Assembly: GCA_964421865.1 (NCBI GenBank)
Contig: CAYQZH010000036.1
Span: forward strand, 1 to 20,670
Reading direction: 5' to 3'
Source of the DNA: SBAX01 sp964421865
GTDB taxonomy: Bacteria > Planctomycetota > Phycisphaerae > UBA1845
DNA length: 20,670 bases
Shown in pieces: positions 1 through 8,752 of the stretch. The notes under the pieces were generated by a model that was given only the letters and a program-made list of their open reading frames with translations, searched no databases and was not told the origin of the DNA. The stretch's first letter is position 1; the number at the start of each line of letters is the position of its first letter. The position numbers were made by a program, and so were the translations under genes.

Positions 1-22
1 CCGGAGGCCTGTTCTAACATAG

Positions 23-217
23 CCGGTGGCAAGCGAAGCGCCGCCACCGGTTAGCAGTCACCGCGAGAAAAGTCGACCCTGTAAGGGTCGTCTGGGCCCG
101 CCTGAAGCGACGTCCAAGACGAGCCTTTCAGGCTCGAATGGGAAATTGGATCGCCCGCGAACCGTGGGCGTCGCTTCGCTATGCCCACGGCTATTTTAGA
201 CCGGCCTTTCAGGCCGG
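23..217. repeat. Array of five short palindromes (REP/BIME-like)
   Basis: Five perfect hairpins lie in 195 nt. Two have 8-bp stems and 12-13-nt loops: 23-50 (CCGGTGGC/GCCACCGG) and 162-190 (CCGTGGGC/GCCCACGG). Their loops are roughly reverse complements (AAGCGAAGCG versus CGCTTCGCT), so they look like copies in opposite orientation. Three have 7-bp stems and 3-nt loops: 74-90 (CGACCCT-GTA-AGGGTCG), 120-136 (CGAGCCT-TTC-AGGCTCG) and 201-217 (CCGGCCT-TTC-AGGCCGG). Stems differ in sequence while pairing is kept. The rest of 1-359 holds no convincing gene; the only other feature I see is a heptamer repeat near 306. The region lies just beyond the 3' end of hemB. Confidence 0.8.
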
Positions 218-305
218 GCGGTTGTTTGGAGGGTGTTCACCCACGAACTTGACGCCGACCCGGCGGCTGCAGCGAATCCCACTTCTGAAATCTCAAATCC
301 TCAAC

Positions 306-319
306 TTGGCAATTGGCAA
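306..319. repeat. Heptamer tandem repeat TTGGCAA x2
   Basis: Two exact copies of TTGGCAA stand head to tail in the spacer downstream of hemB. Alone this would be trivial, but 7-nt tandem units recur at 2863, 2916, 6667, 6702, 8693 and 17334 in this window, so it is listed as a probable member of that class. Confidence 0.45.
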
Positions 320-359
320 TCGAGTAAATGCAAGGTGCATCTTAATGAGCTCCCAGGAT

Positions 360-1336
<977 letters not shown>

Positions 1337-1340
<4 letters not shown>

Positions 1341-3733
1341 GGCGTCGCTCCCACTTCCGCGAAGTGCCGCTCCAACGCCGCTACCAGGCCATCGCCGGTA
1401 TGCTCCTCGGGAACGACCTCGACCTTCAAGCCCATCTCCCGAGCCGCCGCCGCCGTCGTCGGACCGATGCACGCGATCGTCGCGTCCCGTGCCTCCAACC
1501 CCAAAGCCGCGAACCGCCGCACCGCCGAGGGACTGCAAAAAACGACGGCATCCACTCCCTCACGGATCAGGTTGCAGGTCGCCCTCCGCGGCGTCGCATC
1601 CACCGTGGAGTAGACCACGACCTCATCGACGACCGCCCCACCGTGCCGCAGAACTTCCGGAATCGTCGCTCGGGCGAGGTCGCCGCACGCGAAAAGCACC
1701 CGACCCCGCAACAGGCTGCTCGACTCGCACAAGGCACGCGCCAGGGCATCGCCCGTATACGCCGGAGGCACCAGGTCGGGTCGAATGCCCTGGCGCCGCA
1801 ATTTCTTCGCGGTGGCCGGTCCCACCACTGCCACCTTACAGTCGCCTATCGCTCGCGCGTCCAGCCCCAGCGCGGTCAGTCGCTTGAAGAATCCGGCGAC
1901 GCCGTGCACCGAACTGAACACGACCCACTGATAGCGGTCGATCCCCCGGATCGCGTCATCGAGTGCGTCGTTCGAGACGGGGTACATGATTTTGATCATC
2001 GGACAATGGATCGTTGTCGCGCCGGCGAGGGAGAGCCTCTGTTCCAACTCATTCGAAGCGGAACGCGGACGGGTGATGACGATACGCTTTCCGCTCAAGG
2101 GTAGGTGCTCTCGGGCCGCGGCGTCCGCGGCGAACGCCGCGACCTCGCCGACGACCGTGACGATCGGAGCGGACAGCCCATCACGTTCCGCCGCTTTCGC
2201 GATCGACGCGAGGGTCGCCACCGTGACGCGCTGGCGAGAGGTCGTGGCTCGCTCAATGCAGGCGGCGGGGGTGGAGGGGTTCCGTCCGGCCTGCATGAGC
2301 GAGCGAGTAACTTCGGCGAGCCTGGCTCGACCCATAAGGATAACGACGGTGTCGATACCTGCCAGGGACGTGGCATCAAACGCCGGGCCGGAATCCGCTG
2401 CCGTTTCGGCGGTGACGATGGCCACGGAACCGGCCGTTCCACGACAGGTCACCGGGATGCCTGCGGCGGCGGGAGCGGCCAGAGCGCTGCTGACGCCGGG
2501 CACCACGACGCAATCGACCGCCGCCTCGCGGCAGGCCGTCCATTCCTCGAATCCGCGACCGAACACGAAAGGGTCGCCGCCCTTGAGGCGAACGACGGTC
2601 AAGCCCCGCCGCGCACGATCGACGATGATCTCGTTGATCCTTTCTTGGGGAATGCGATGGCGACCGGGGGCCTTGCCCACGTCGACGAGTTCGGCTTCGG
2701 GGGACGAGTCGGCGAGCAGTTCACGCCCGATGAGCCGATCGTGGACGACGACATCGGCGATGCGCAACAAGTCCCGCCCGCGCACGGTGATGAGCCCCGG
2801 ATCACCGGGACCGGCGCCGACGAGAAAAACCGTGCCTCGCACGCCGGTCGGTGGGGAAGACTGAAGTTCGAAGTTCGAAGTTCGTAATGGGCTTGGTGTT
2901 TCTCGGTCTTCGAACTTTGAACTTTGAACTTTGAACTTCCGAAGCGGTCCGTCGCTGGCGCTCCGGGTTCGGATTGGCGGGGCACTGATTGCAAGATCGA
3001 CGATCATGTCCACAATCTCGGGGTGCGTTCCGACGGCGGCGTCGCATACGACGAGGCGACCCCCGACACGACCATGAAACGGCGGCGTTGCACCGGGCGG
3101 CGTTTGCAATCCCAACCGCGACGGAATATCCACCGTGGCGTGCGGTCCGCCGCTGATGAGAAACGGGATGACGATCACCGCGTCGGTCGTCGCACGATCG
3201 ACAATCGACTCCACGCTCGGGGCCTCATCCAAGAACGCGTAAAGGACCTCGCGGCAAAGCTCCAAGCCTTGAAACGCCTCGGCCAGTCGAACCGTCGTCG
3301 ACCGACTGCGAGGATGACGCGGGGTTCCGTGACCGACGACGGCCACACAAACACCGTCGGGTTCCAGGTCGTATTCCCGGGTCAATTGGCGGATTCGCCG
3401 CTCGACGAGGCATATCATGCTCGGATGCGCCCCCACCGGCGGCGTTTGTCGCAGACGAACCTGCGCAAACCGTCGGTTCTTGGGCAGTTCCTGCGGGAGA
3501 ACCAAGTCGCAGTAGTATCCGTCGCTGGCCATCACCGGCACGACGATGACGCTGTCGGCTTCGGTTTGATCGAGGACGCCGGCGAAGGTCGGCTCACCGC
3601 GATGGAAAGCGGCGACCACTTCGTCAAACAGGTTTAGGCGGACGATCCGATCGGCGTAGTCGCGTAGCTGCTCGCTAATCGTCGGATCGACGCGCGACCC
3701 GTGGGCGGCCAAGATCAACGCCGAACCGCTCAT
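1337..3733 (-). CDS. Three-domain fusion: sirohydrochlorin chelatase / uroporphyrinogen-III C-methyltransferase / uroporphyrinogen-III synthase
   Basis: The 798-aa protein joins three enzymes. Residues 1-250 are a tandem CbiX/SirB-type chelatase, with AAHGSR (His11), a second GHGTPRH motif (His135) and GGPHATVDIP (His198). Residues about 300-545 are a CobA/SUMT methyltransferase, with VGAGPGDPGLITVRG, VRLKGGDPFVFGRG and VPGVSSALAAPAAAGIPVT. Residues about 548-798 are a HemD-type synthase (ITRPRS at the start, FSSVHGV in the middle, FCSPSAV near the end). Together they cyclise the linear tetrapyrrole to uroporphyrinogen III, methylate it to precorrin-2, and chelate metal to give siroheme (or cobalt-sirohydrochlorin). 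No precorrin-2 dehydrogenase domain is seen. The linker at residues about 254-295 is encoded by DNA repeats. The frame is open to 3856, but the ATG at 3733 gives an ATGA overlap with hemA and a family-like N-terminus. CobA-HemD fusions are known; the added CbiX domain is less usual. Confidence 0.93.
2862..2973 (-). repeat. Repeat cluster inside the fusion gene linker (inverted heptamers plus 25-nt repeat)
   Basis: Within the open frame lie GAAGTTC x3 (2863-2883), TTTGAAC x3 in opposite sense (2916-2936), and a 25-nt copy (2949-2973) of a sequence found inverted at 6580-6604 between genes. On the coding strand they are translated as a low-complexity linker (fragments KFKVQSSKFE and RTSNFELQSS) between the chelatase and methyltransferase domains. 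The repeats are otherwise of intergenic type, so this looks like an insertion that happened to keep the frame. Confidence 0.85.
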
Positions 3734-4827
3734 GCGGCGACTCCGGCCTTGAGACGAACGATCCGTTCGTGCAACGCCCGCTTGTCCGCGCCGCCCGCGC
3801 GGGCTTCGCGGATCAGTTGGGCGATCTGCGGTGCGACCCGCCGCTCCTCGCGCCATGCGTTGTATCGTCCGAGTTCCTCCTGCACGATCCGGTCCGCGGC
3901 GGCGATACCCTCCTCCCGCGCCGACTGTCCGGCCAGCAACTCATCGAGGTGTATTAGCGAAACGCCGCTCAGTTGAGTTACGGTCGGGTCGATATTCCGA
4001 GGCACGGACAGGTCAACGACGCACAGCGGCCTCAGGCGATTGCGTCCGATCGTGGACGCATCGACGAGATGGAAGGGCGAAGATGTGCACGCGATTACCG
4101 CGTCCGTTTCTCCAACCGCAACCGCGAGTTGGTCCATTCCGAGTGAGACGTCTCCGAACTGTTGGGCCAGTGCGGCCGCGCGGTGAACATTCCGACCGAC
4201 GACGACGATCCGCCCGGCGCGCCGCAACGCCAGTTCCGCGGCCACCACGGCGGCGAGTTTTCCGCTGCCGAGGATCAGAACGACTCGATCGCCAAGCGGC
4301 CCGGAGGCGCGGGCGATATGCTCTACCGCAATCGTGGCGATGGACCGGGCGCCGCTGTTGATCGACGTTTCTGTTCGCACGCGTTTACCCGTGCAAATGG
4401 CCGCCCGACCGAGAGCCGACAAATCGGCGTCAAGCGAACGGCTCTGCGTAGCTTGAAGGAACGCGTCTCGCACCTGCCCGAGGATTTGAGCCTCGCCCAC
4501 GATCCTCGATTCCAGCCCCGCGGCCACACGGAGCAGATGTTGAGCGACGGCGGAACCCAGGTTCGTCCGCAGGTGTCGCTCCAGGAGACCGACCGGCAGG
4601 TGAAACCAGTGCGACAGAAGACCCACCCAGTCAGCGATGCCGGTGCGCGCCGTCGTCGCGTAGACCTCGAACCGTTCACAGGTGGACAGCACCATCCGGC
4701 CTTCGGCGATGTTCGCCAGCCGCGCGAGCATCGTCCGTTGCTTCTCACGGTCGGGGCGTACGTTCTCGCGGATCGCCAGCGGTGCGCTGTAATGGGTGAG
4801 GCCGAGGTAGAACAGTTGCGCGGTCAC
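3730..4827 (-). CDS. hemA: Glutamyl-tRNA reductase
   Basis: HemA reduces Glu-tRNA(Glu) to glutamate-1-semialdehyde with NADPH and starts C5-pathway tetrapyrrole synthesis. Visible features are the catalytic Cys50 in LSTCERFEVYA (family STCNRxE; Asn is Glu here), GEAQILGQVRDAF at 111-123, the NADPH-binding VLILGSGKLA at 183-192, and DLSVPRNIDP at 272-281. The product is 365 aa, short for a family usually above 400, and the C-terminal dimerisation helix region is trimmed. The frame is open to 5139, but that 104-residue extension is arginine-rich shadow sequence overlapping the sulfite reductase gene. The GTG at 4827 forms a GTGA overlap with the sulfite reductase stop and begins the normal family N-terminus (FYLGLTHYSAPLAIRE). 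The 3' end overlaps the next gene by ATGA. Confidence 0.95.
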   Translation of the reverse strand: MTAQLFYLGLTHYSAPLAIRENVRPDREKQRTMLARLANIAEGRMVLSTCERFEVYATTARTGIADWVGLLSHWFHLPVGLLERHLRTNLGSAVAQHLLRVAAGLESRIVGEAQILGQVRDAFLQATQSRSLDADLSALGRAAICTGKRVRTETSINSGARSIATIAVEHIARASGPLGDRVVLILGSGKLAAVVAAELALRRAGRIVVVGRNVHRAAALAQQFGDVSLGMDQLAVAVGETDAVIACTSSPFHLVDASTIGRNRLRPLCVVDLSVPRNIDPTVTQLSGVSLIHLDELLAGQSAREEGIAAADRIVQEELGRYNAWREERRVAPQIAQLIREARAGGADKRALHERIVRLKAGVAA

Positions 4828-6560
4828 CGGTTGATCTCCAGTTGAACCAGTTCCCGCGTCGGCGTCTCGCGGCCGGTGATTCCCTGCCGTGGTTGATCGC
4901 GTTTCAGCAGGCGTTGGTAGAAGTCGCTGAGATTCTCCCCGTGGCGGCGGTTTTTGGCCCAATGTTGCAGCAGCGGACGCAAGGTCGGCACGAGATCGTC
5001 CGTCTTGACGTCCGCCGCGTAGAGGTCGACCACCCGATCGCCCTCCATGCCGCCGCCGACGTAGACGTGGTATACGTCCGGGCGTCGCCCCACGAAAGCG
5101 ATGTCCGCGGTGTAAGGCCTGGCGCATCCGTTGGGACAACCGGTCATGCGTAGGGTGATGGGCTCATCGCGCATTCCGAGGGCGATCAACTCCGCCTCGA
5201 ATGCGTCCACCACCGTAGGCATCAGTCGCTCGGACTCGGACATCGCCAGCCCGCACGTCGGAAGCGCCGGACAGGCCATCGAGTAGCGTCGCGCCGCGGA
5301 AAGCTGTGTCACCGGCGTGACACCGTGCTCGATCAGCGTCCGCTCGATCCCGTCGACCGCCGCTTCGTCCAGATCGGTCAAGAGCACGTTCTGGTGCGGC
5401 GTCAACCGCAGGCCGGGTCGATGCGCGTTGACGATCTCGCGCAGGGCCGTCTTGATCCGCAGGCCGTCACGGTCGATGATTCGTCCATTCTCGACGAACA
5501 CGCCGTAGAACCACTTGCCGTTATCCTGCCGGTTCCGCCCCAGATGATCGTGAAAAACGGGCCGCGGAATCGGCTGCCAGTCGTGCAGATCGAATAGCGC
5601 CCGCCGGCGGAACTCGTCGCGGAAGCGCTCGATGCCCCAATCGTTGATGAGGTACTTGATCCGCGCGTGACGGCGGTCCGCACGGTTGCCGTGGTCGCGG
5701 AAGATGGCGCAGATCGTCCGAACCGCTTCAACGGCGTGCTCCGGCGCGACGAAGCCGACGGGTTCGCCCAGACGGGCGACGGTGTCGGCCTTGCCGTGCG
5801 TCATCCCCATCCCGCCACCCACGAGCACGTTGTATCCGACGATCTTCGACCCTTCGAGGATCGCAATCAATCCGGCGTCATCGTTGTAGACGTCGACACA
5901 ATTGTCGTCCGCCAGAGCGATGGCGGTCTTGAACTTCCGCGGAAGGTACACGTCGCCGTAGAACGGCTCCTCCTGTTCGGTGGAAAGGGCCTTTTCGCCG
6001 TCGAGCCAAATCTCGTGATAGGCTCGCGTCGCGGGGCGCAGTTGAACGGCGATCTCCCGCGCCACGCGCCGCAGCGTCACGTGGGCCTCGTCGTGCAGCG
6101 GGGCCGGGCACGTCATCACATTCCGCTCCACATCGCCGCAGGCCGAGATCGTGGTCAAGAGCGTGTGATTGATCCCCGCGATGGTCGCCTTGAGGTTCTT
6201 CTTGATGACACCGTGGAGTTGGAAACCCTGCCGGGTCGTCACCCGCAGCGATCGGTTGGCGTACTCATCGGAGAGCGCGTCGAGGCCCAGGTATTGATCG
6301 GCCGTCACCACGCCCGCGGGAATCGCGCAGCGAATCATAAACTGATAGGCCTCTTCCACACCCTTCTTGCGGTTTTCGTGACGGACGTCACGGTCGTCCT
6401 GTTGGTACGTGCCGTGGAACTTCAGAAGCCCCTTGTCCCCGCCCTCAAAATGCGTGGCCTCACGCGCCAGCGTCTCCGCGATGGTCCCGCGAAGGTGACG
6501 GCTGTCGCGCTTCGTGGCCTCGGCCTTCGATTCGCCTTTGCCTTCGATATCTTCAACCAT
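4824..6560 (-). CDS. Assimilatory sulfite reductase, siroheme/4Fe-4S subunit (CysI/ferredoxin-type Sir)
   Basis: The enzyme reduces sulfite to sulfide in six electrons, using siroheme bridged to a 4Fe-4S cluster. The 578-aa protein has both duplicated halves. Cluster and siroheme ligands are Cys430 and Cys436 (ACPALPTCGLA, CX5C) and Cys475 and Cys479 (GCPNGC, CX3C). Sulfite and siroheme-binding residues appear as Arg110 (TTRQGFQLHG), Arg146 (ERNVMTCPAP) and the Lys209/Lys211 pair (LPRKFKT). No CysJ flavoprotein lies nearby, so ferredoxin is a plausible donor, but NADPH-type CysI cannot be excluded. The ATG at 6560 has GGGAG about 8 nt upstream. The gene ends in a GTGA overlap with hemA, tying siroheme-enzyme and tetrapyrrole production together. 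A 161-nt repeat-filled spacer separates it from cysH. Confidence 0.93.
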   Translation of the reverse strand: MVEDIEGKGESKAEATKRDSRHLRGTIAETLAREATHFEGGDKGLLKFHGTYQQDDRDVRHENRKKGVEEAYQFMIRCAIPAGVVTADQYLGLDALSDEYANRSLRVTTRQGFQLHGVIKKNLKATIAGINHTLLTTISACGDVERNVMTCPAPLHDEAHVTLRRVAREIAVQLRPATRAYHEIWLDGEKALSTEQEEPFYGDVYLPRKFKTAIALADDNCVDVYNDDAGLIAILEGSKIVGYNVLVGGGMGMTHGKADTVARLGEPVGFVAPEHAVEAVRTICAIFRDHGNRADRRHARIKYLINDWGIERFRDEFRRRALFDLHDWQPIPRPVFHDHLGRNRQDNGKWFYGVFVENGRIIDRDGLRIKTALREIVNAHRPGLRLTPHQNVLLTDLDEAAVDGIERTLIEHGVTPVTQLSAARRYSMACPALPTCGLAMSESERLMPTVVDAFEAELIALGMRDEPITLRMTGCPNGCARPYTADIAFVGRRPDVYHVYVGGGMEGDRVVDLYAADVKTDDLVPTLRPLLQHWAKNRRHGENLSDFYQRLLKRDQPRQGITGRETPTRELVQLEINR

Positions 6561-6579
6561 TCTGTCACTCCCGGTCCAT

Positions 6580-6715
6580 TCCGAACCCGGAGCGCCAGCG
6601 ACGGGCTAAGACCCCGCGCTTGCGCTTGGGGTTCTGATTAACTGCCTTTTCGGTTCACATGCCCCCATTCGACATTCGACACTTGTCCTGAGCCTCGAAG
6701 GATTCGACATTCGTC
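6580..6715. repeat. Mosaic of intergenic repeats between cysH and sulfite reductase
   Basis: The spacer contains four items: a 25-nt sequence (6580-6604) present in inverted orientation at 2949-2973; a nearby imperfect palindrome around ACCCC-GCGC-TT-GCGC-TTGGGGT; ATTCGAC x2 (6667-6680) and ATTCGAC-ATTCGTC (6702-6715); and between them TTGTCCTGAGCCTCGAAGGA (6683-6702), repeated exactly at 13140-13159. No gene is visible in the spacer. Confidence 0.8.
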
Positions 6716-6721
6716 AATCCC

Positions 6722-7480
6722 CTAGATTCCCGCTCCACCGTGTAGTCCACATTCCGTTTTTTCCGACGTACTCCAGCGCCCGGCCCGTGAATAATCGCCC
6801 GCCTTGGTCCCCTCGACGGGCGTCGTGCAGTGCGTGCAGCCGATCGTCGGGTACCCCTGCTCGTGCAACTCATTAAAGGGGACATTGTGCTTTTTGACGT
6901 ACTCCCAGATTTCGCCGCGTTCCCAGTTGGCCATCGGGCTGATCTTGAGGACTTGATACCTCCAATCCCAGTCGATGACCCGTAAGTTCGCGCGGGTGGC
7001 CGACTGACTGCGGCGAAGGCCCGTGATCCACACATCCGCCTCGGCCATCACCGGATACATCGGGTCCACCTTGCGCAGCTTGCAGCACAGCGTGGGGTTG
7101 TGCTTCCAAAGCTCCGGGCCGTACTGCGCCGCCTGCTCCTCCGGCGTCAACGTCGTCCCGCGGTTGACGAAGTTCAGGTGCGGGTAACGCTCCACCATGC
7201 GGTCACGCAGGGCGTAGGTCTCCGGGAAGAAGAACATCGTGTCGAGATAGACAATGGTCAGCGGCTTGCCGTGGGCCGCGTACATGTCGATCAGCGCGCA
7301 CCCCTCCATCCCGAAGGACGTGGTCATAATCAGTTTTTGGTGGGCGAACCGATCGAGCGTCCAGGCGATCAGTTGATCGGTGGGCGTATTCTCATTGACG
7401 TCGAAGCGGCCGTTGTAGCCGCCCGGCCCGGCGACCGGACCGGTCCCCACCGCCGCGCCCGGATGTAGTTGCATTTCCAT
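6722..7480 (-). CDS. cysH: Phosphoadenylyl/adenylyl-sulfate reductase, 4Fe-4S APS-reductase type
   Basis: The enzyme reduces activated sulfate (APS, perhaps PAPS) to sulfite with thioredoxin or glutaredoxin as reductant, feeding the adjacent sulfite reductase. The 252-aa protein carries the modified PP-loop TTSFGMEGC (53-61), the GLRRSQSATR segment (154-163), Cys132-Cys133 plus Cys215 and Cys218 (GCTHC), and the catalytic C-terminal Cys244 in ECGLH. The CC...CxxC set marks the cluster-containing type that prefers APS. The frame is open to 7600. The ATG at 7480 is chosen because GGAGGGAGG lies just upstream and the longer form would run through an intrinsic terminator. A structured 342-nt leader precedes it. 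Confidence 0.95.
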   Translation of the reverse strand: MEMQLHPGAAVGTGPVAGPGGYNGRFDVNENTPTDQLIAWTLDRFAHQKLIMTTSFGMEGCALIDMYAAHGKPLTIVYLDTMFFFPETYALRDRMVERYPHLNFVNRGTTLTPEEQAAQYGPELWKHNPTLCCKLRKVDPMYPVMAEADVWITGLRRSQSATRANLRVIDWDWRYQVLKISPMANWERGEIWEYVKKHNVPFNELHEQGYPTIGCTHCTTPVEGTKAGDYSRAGRWSTSEKTECGLHGGAGI

Positions 7481-7496
7481 CGTCCGACCTCCCTCC

Positions 7497-7604
7497 TCAA
7501 ATCCCCTCAGGGGTGGCGGCGGTTCCGAACTCGCCCGAACAAGTCCACCGCCCCGGAAAACAAAAAACCCACAGGAACCTTCCTGCGGGTCGTGATTCAC
7601 TCAT
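7497..7604 (-). CDS. Possible 35-codon upstream ORF in the cysH leader
   Basis: An ATG at 7604 opens 35 codons ending in TGA 17 nt before the cysH start. The frame runs straight through the intrinsic terminator and includes two cysteine codons. The Shine-Dalgarno sequence is weak. It could be a leader peptide coupling translation to termination, or chance. There is no homology argument, so confidence is low. Confidence 0.2.
   Translation of the reverse strand: MSESRPAGRFLWVFCFPGRWTCSGEFGTAATPEGI
7557..7589 (-). terminator. Intrinsic terminator upstream of cysH
   Basis: Read on the minus strand: CCCGCAGGAA, a short GG turn, TTCCTGTGGG (10-bp arms with one G-U pair; about 8 bp if a realistic loop is allowed), then TTTTTTG and more T. 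It lies 77 nt upstream of the cysH ATG and downstream of the NYN gene. It can end the NYN transcript, or act as an attenuator for cysH. Confidence 0.75.
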
Positions 7605-7668
7605 CTCACTACTTCGTCACGTGCCCGTCAGGATATTCCTCCGCGAGAGGCCGCGCAACAACAGCCGC

Positions 7669-7791
7669 AAAAAAAAACGACCGGCGACGCCGCGGACTGT
7701 GAGATTCTCCCGAACATGTCTCTGATCCTACTGCCTTAGCGACCCGCCGTCAAGAGACGGGAATCCAACATCGCCACTGTGCTGAGAATCT
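7669..7791 (-). promoter_or_regulatory. Structured 5' leader of the cysH block, candidate riboswitch/attenuator
   Basis: On the minus strand AGATTCTC (7791-7784) pairs perfectly with GAGAATCT (7709-7702) to close a 74-nt domain. Inside, CCGTC-TCTT-GACGG forms a hairpin and other pairings are possible. A GC-rich hairpin (7692-7682) and a run of nine T (7677-7669) follow, then the intrinsic terminator at 7589-7557. A TATTAT box at 7806-7801, in an AT-rich pocket, would place a transcript start close to the 5' side of the closing helix. No known riboswitch class is recognised; I do not see the SAM or cobalamin core. The 7481-7822 interval holds no other confident gene. Confidence 0.4.
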
Positions 7792-7822
7792 TTACTGTAA
7801 ATAATAACTCCAAGCATTAAAT

Positions 7823-8341
7823 CTAGTTGAGCATCGCTTCAAACCCATCAAACGGTTCGTCGTCGCCGCCAAACGCCTGCTCCCACCGCTCGGCGTCGTC
7901 GGGCTGAATTTCCACAGGCTTCTCGTCCTGGAGTTGTCGGGTCGCGTGGGAAGCGCGTTTAGGTGGAAACAATTCGCCCACGAAACTGACCGAATCCGTG
8001 CAGCGGCACTTCCGATAACCGGCCGCATGGCGGATGGCTTTGTCGCTTGTCACCACCCGTAGTCGCGTCGGGTCCTTTTCATCGCGGATCATGGCCACGA
8101 TGAGGTCGTCGGCCGTCTTCGGCGCGCTGAACCGAACCGTCAACCCCTCCGGCGACAACTGCTTGCTCAACCCTCCCCGCGGGGCGGGTCCGTCGAAGAT
8201 CAGCGTTACCTCGCACCCGATCGTTTTCCGCCAACGTTCGATGAGTCGAACCATCGTTTCTCGCCCCACTGCCGCAATCGGCGCATGCTCACGGAGGGTG
8301 TGCAGCAGGTTGTTGCCGTCGATAATGACGTGCTCGACCAT
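7823..8341 (-). CDS. NYN-domain (YacP/Rae1-like) putative ribonuclease
   Basis: The 172-aa protein has the PIN-like NYN fold of YacP-type nucleases. VIIDGNNLLH at the N-terminus supplies Asp8, IFDGP supplies Asp50, TADDLI supplies Asp78/Asp79 and VVTSDKAI supplies Asp100. Together these form the expected acidic metal site for RNA cleavage. The tail after about residue 125 is acidic and variable. YacP/Rae1 of Bacillus cleaves mRNA at the ribosome; the role here is inferred from family only. The ATG at 8341 is chosen; a TTG at 8347 would add two residues. A terminator lies between this gene and cysH, so they are probably separate units. Confidence 0.85.
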   Translation of the reverse strand: MVEHVIIDGNNLLHTLREHAPIAAVGRETMVRLIERWRKTIGCEVTLIFDGPAPRGGLSKQLSPEGLTVRFSAPKTADDLIVAMIRDEKDPTRLRVVTSDKAIRHAAGYRKCRCTDSVSFVGELFPPKRASHATRQLQDEKPVEIQPDDAERWEQAFGGDDEPFDGFEAMLN

Positions 8342-8443
8342 CGACAACCATTATCCCCCGGCCAGCGTACGGATGCGAGACGGCCTTCGGGAAAGCCGGG
8401 CTTGTCCGCGCCACCCCTGTGCGGGTAACGTAGGCTCCTCGCG

Positions 8444-8516
8444 GGGGCCGTAGCTCATTTGGGAGAGCGCCTGGTTTGCAACCAGGAGGTGGCGGGTTCG
8501 AACCCCGTCGGCTCCA
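8444..8516 (+). tRNA. tRNA-Ala (anticodon UGC)
   Basis: A 73-nt cloverleaf: acceptor GGGGCCG pairs with CGGCTCC (one G-U), D stem GCTC/GAGC, anticodon stem CCTGG/CCAGG around TTTGCAA giving anticodon TGC, and T arm GCGGG-TTCGAAC-CCCGT. The discriminator is A and the 3' CCA is not encoded, so it must be added after transcription. It stands alone, convergent with the Asp-box gene and divergent from the NYN gene. Confidence 0.97.
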
Positions 8517-8532
8517 ATGCCGTTCCGCCTCA

Positions 8533-8557
8533 GAAAACGCGGTTTCACCCCTTTTTT
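8533..8557 (+). terminator. Weak intrinsic terminator after tRNA-Ala
   Basis: A small imperfect hairpin (GAAAAC-GCG-GTTTC, one bulge) is followed after five bases by TTTTTT at 8552-8557. The stem is short, so this is tentative. Confidence 0.3.
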
Positions 8558-8692
8558 CTAGGATTGAAAGCGTCGCAGCGACCCGCAGTGAAGCGGACCC
8601 GTCCACGGCCCCAAGTCCCCAGCCACAAGTCGCGCGTCCCCGGATCCATGTCGATCGCGGAAACGGGGTGGCCGAGCGAGCGGCGAACGTCA

Positions 8693-8713
8693 ATTACGAG
8701 TTACGAATTACGA
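8693..8713. repeat. Heptamer tandem repeat ATTACGA/GTTACGA/ATTACGA
   Basis: Three head-to-tail 7-nt units lie in the spacer between tRNA-Ala and the 3' end of the Asp-box gene. No other gene is visible in 8558-8752. Confidence 0.75.
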
Positions 8714-8752
8714 AGTACAAAGCCGCCGGGTTCGTCGGACAAGCAATGTCGG

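Noticed and set aside
1341..1538. 66-residue N-terminal extension of HemB
   Set aside because: It overlaps the HemD domain in another frame and is glycine/arginine-rich; the ATG at 1340 matches the family and overlaps the upstream stop.
2862..2973. CRISPR-like repeat array
   Set aside because: The units are contiguous 7-nt tandem repeats without spacers and lie inside a coding frame.
4828..5139. 104-residue N-terminal extension of HemA
   Set aside because: It is arginine-rich antisense-frame composition within the sulfite reductase gene, and the GTG at 4827 gives a normal family N-terminus.
7702..7791. Known SAM, cobalamin or glutamine riboswitch in the cysH leader
   Set aside because: Fragments looked suggestive (GTGGC and GCAGTAGG-like stretches), but the conserved cores of these classes could not be laid out, so no class is assigned.
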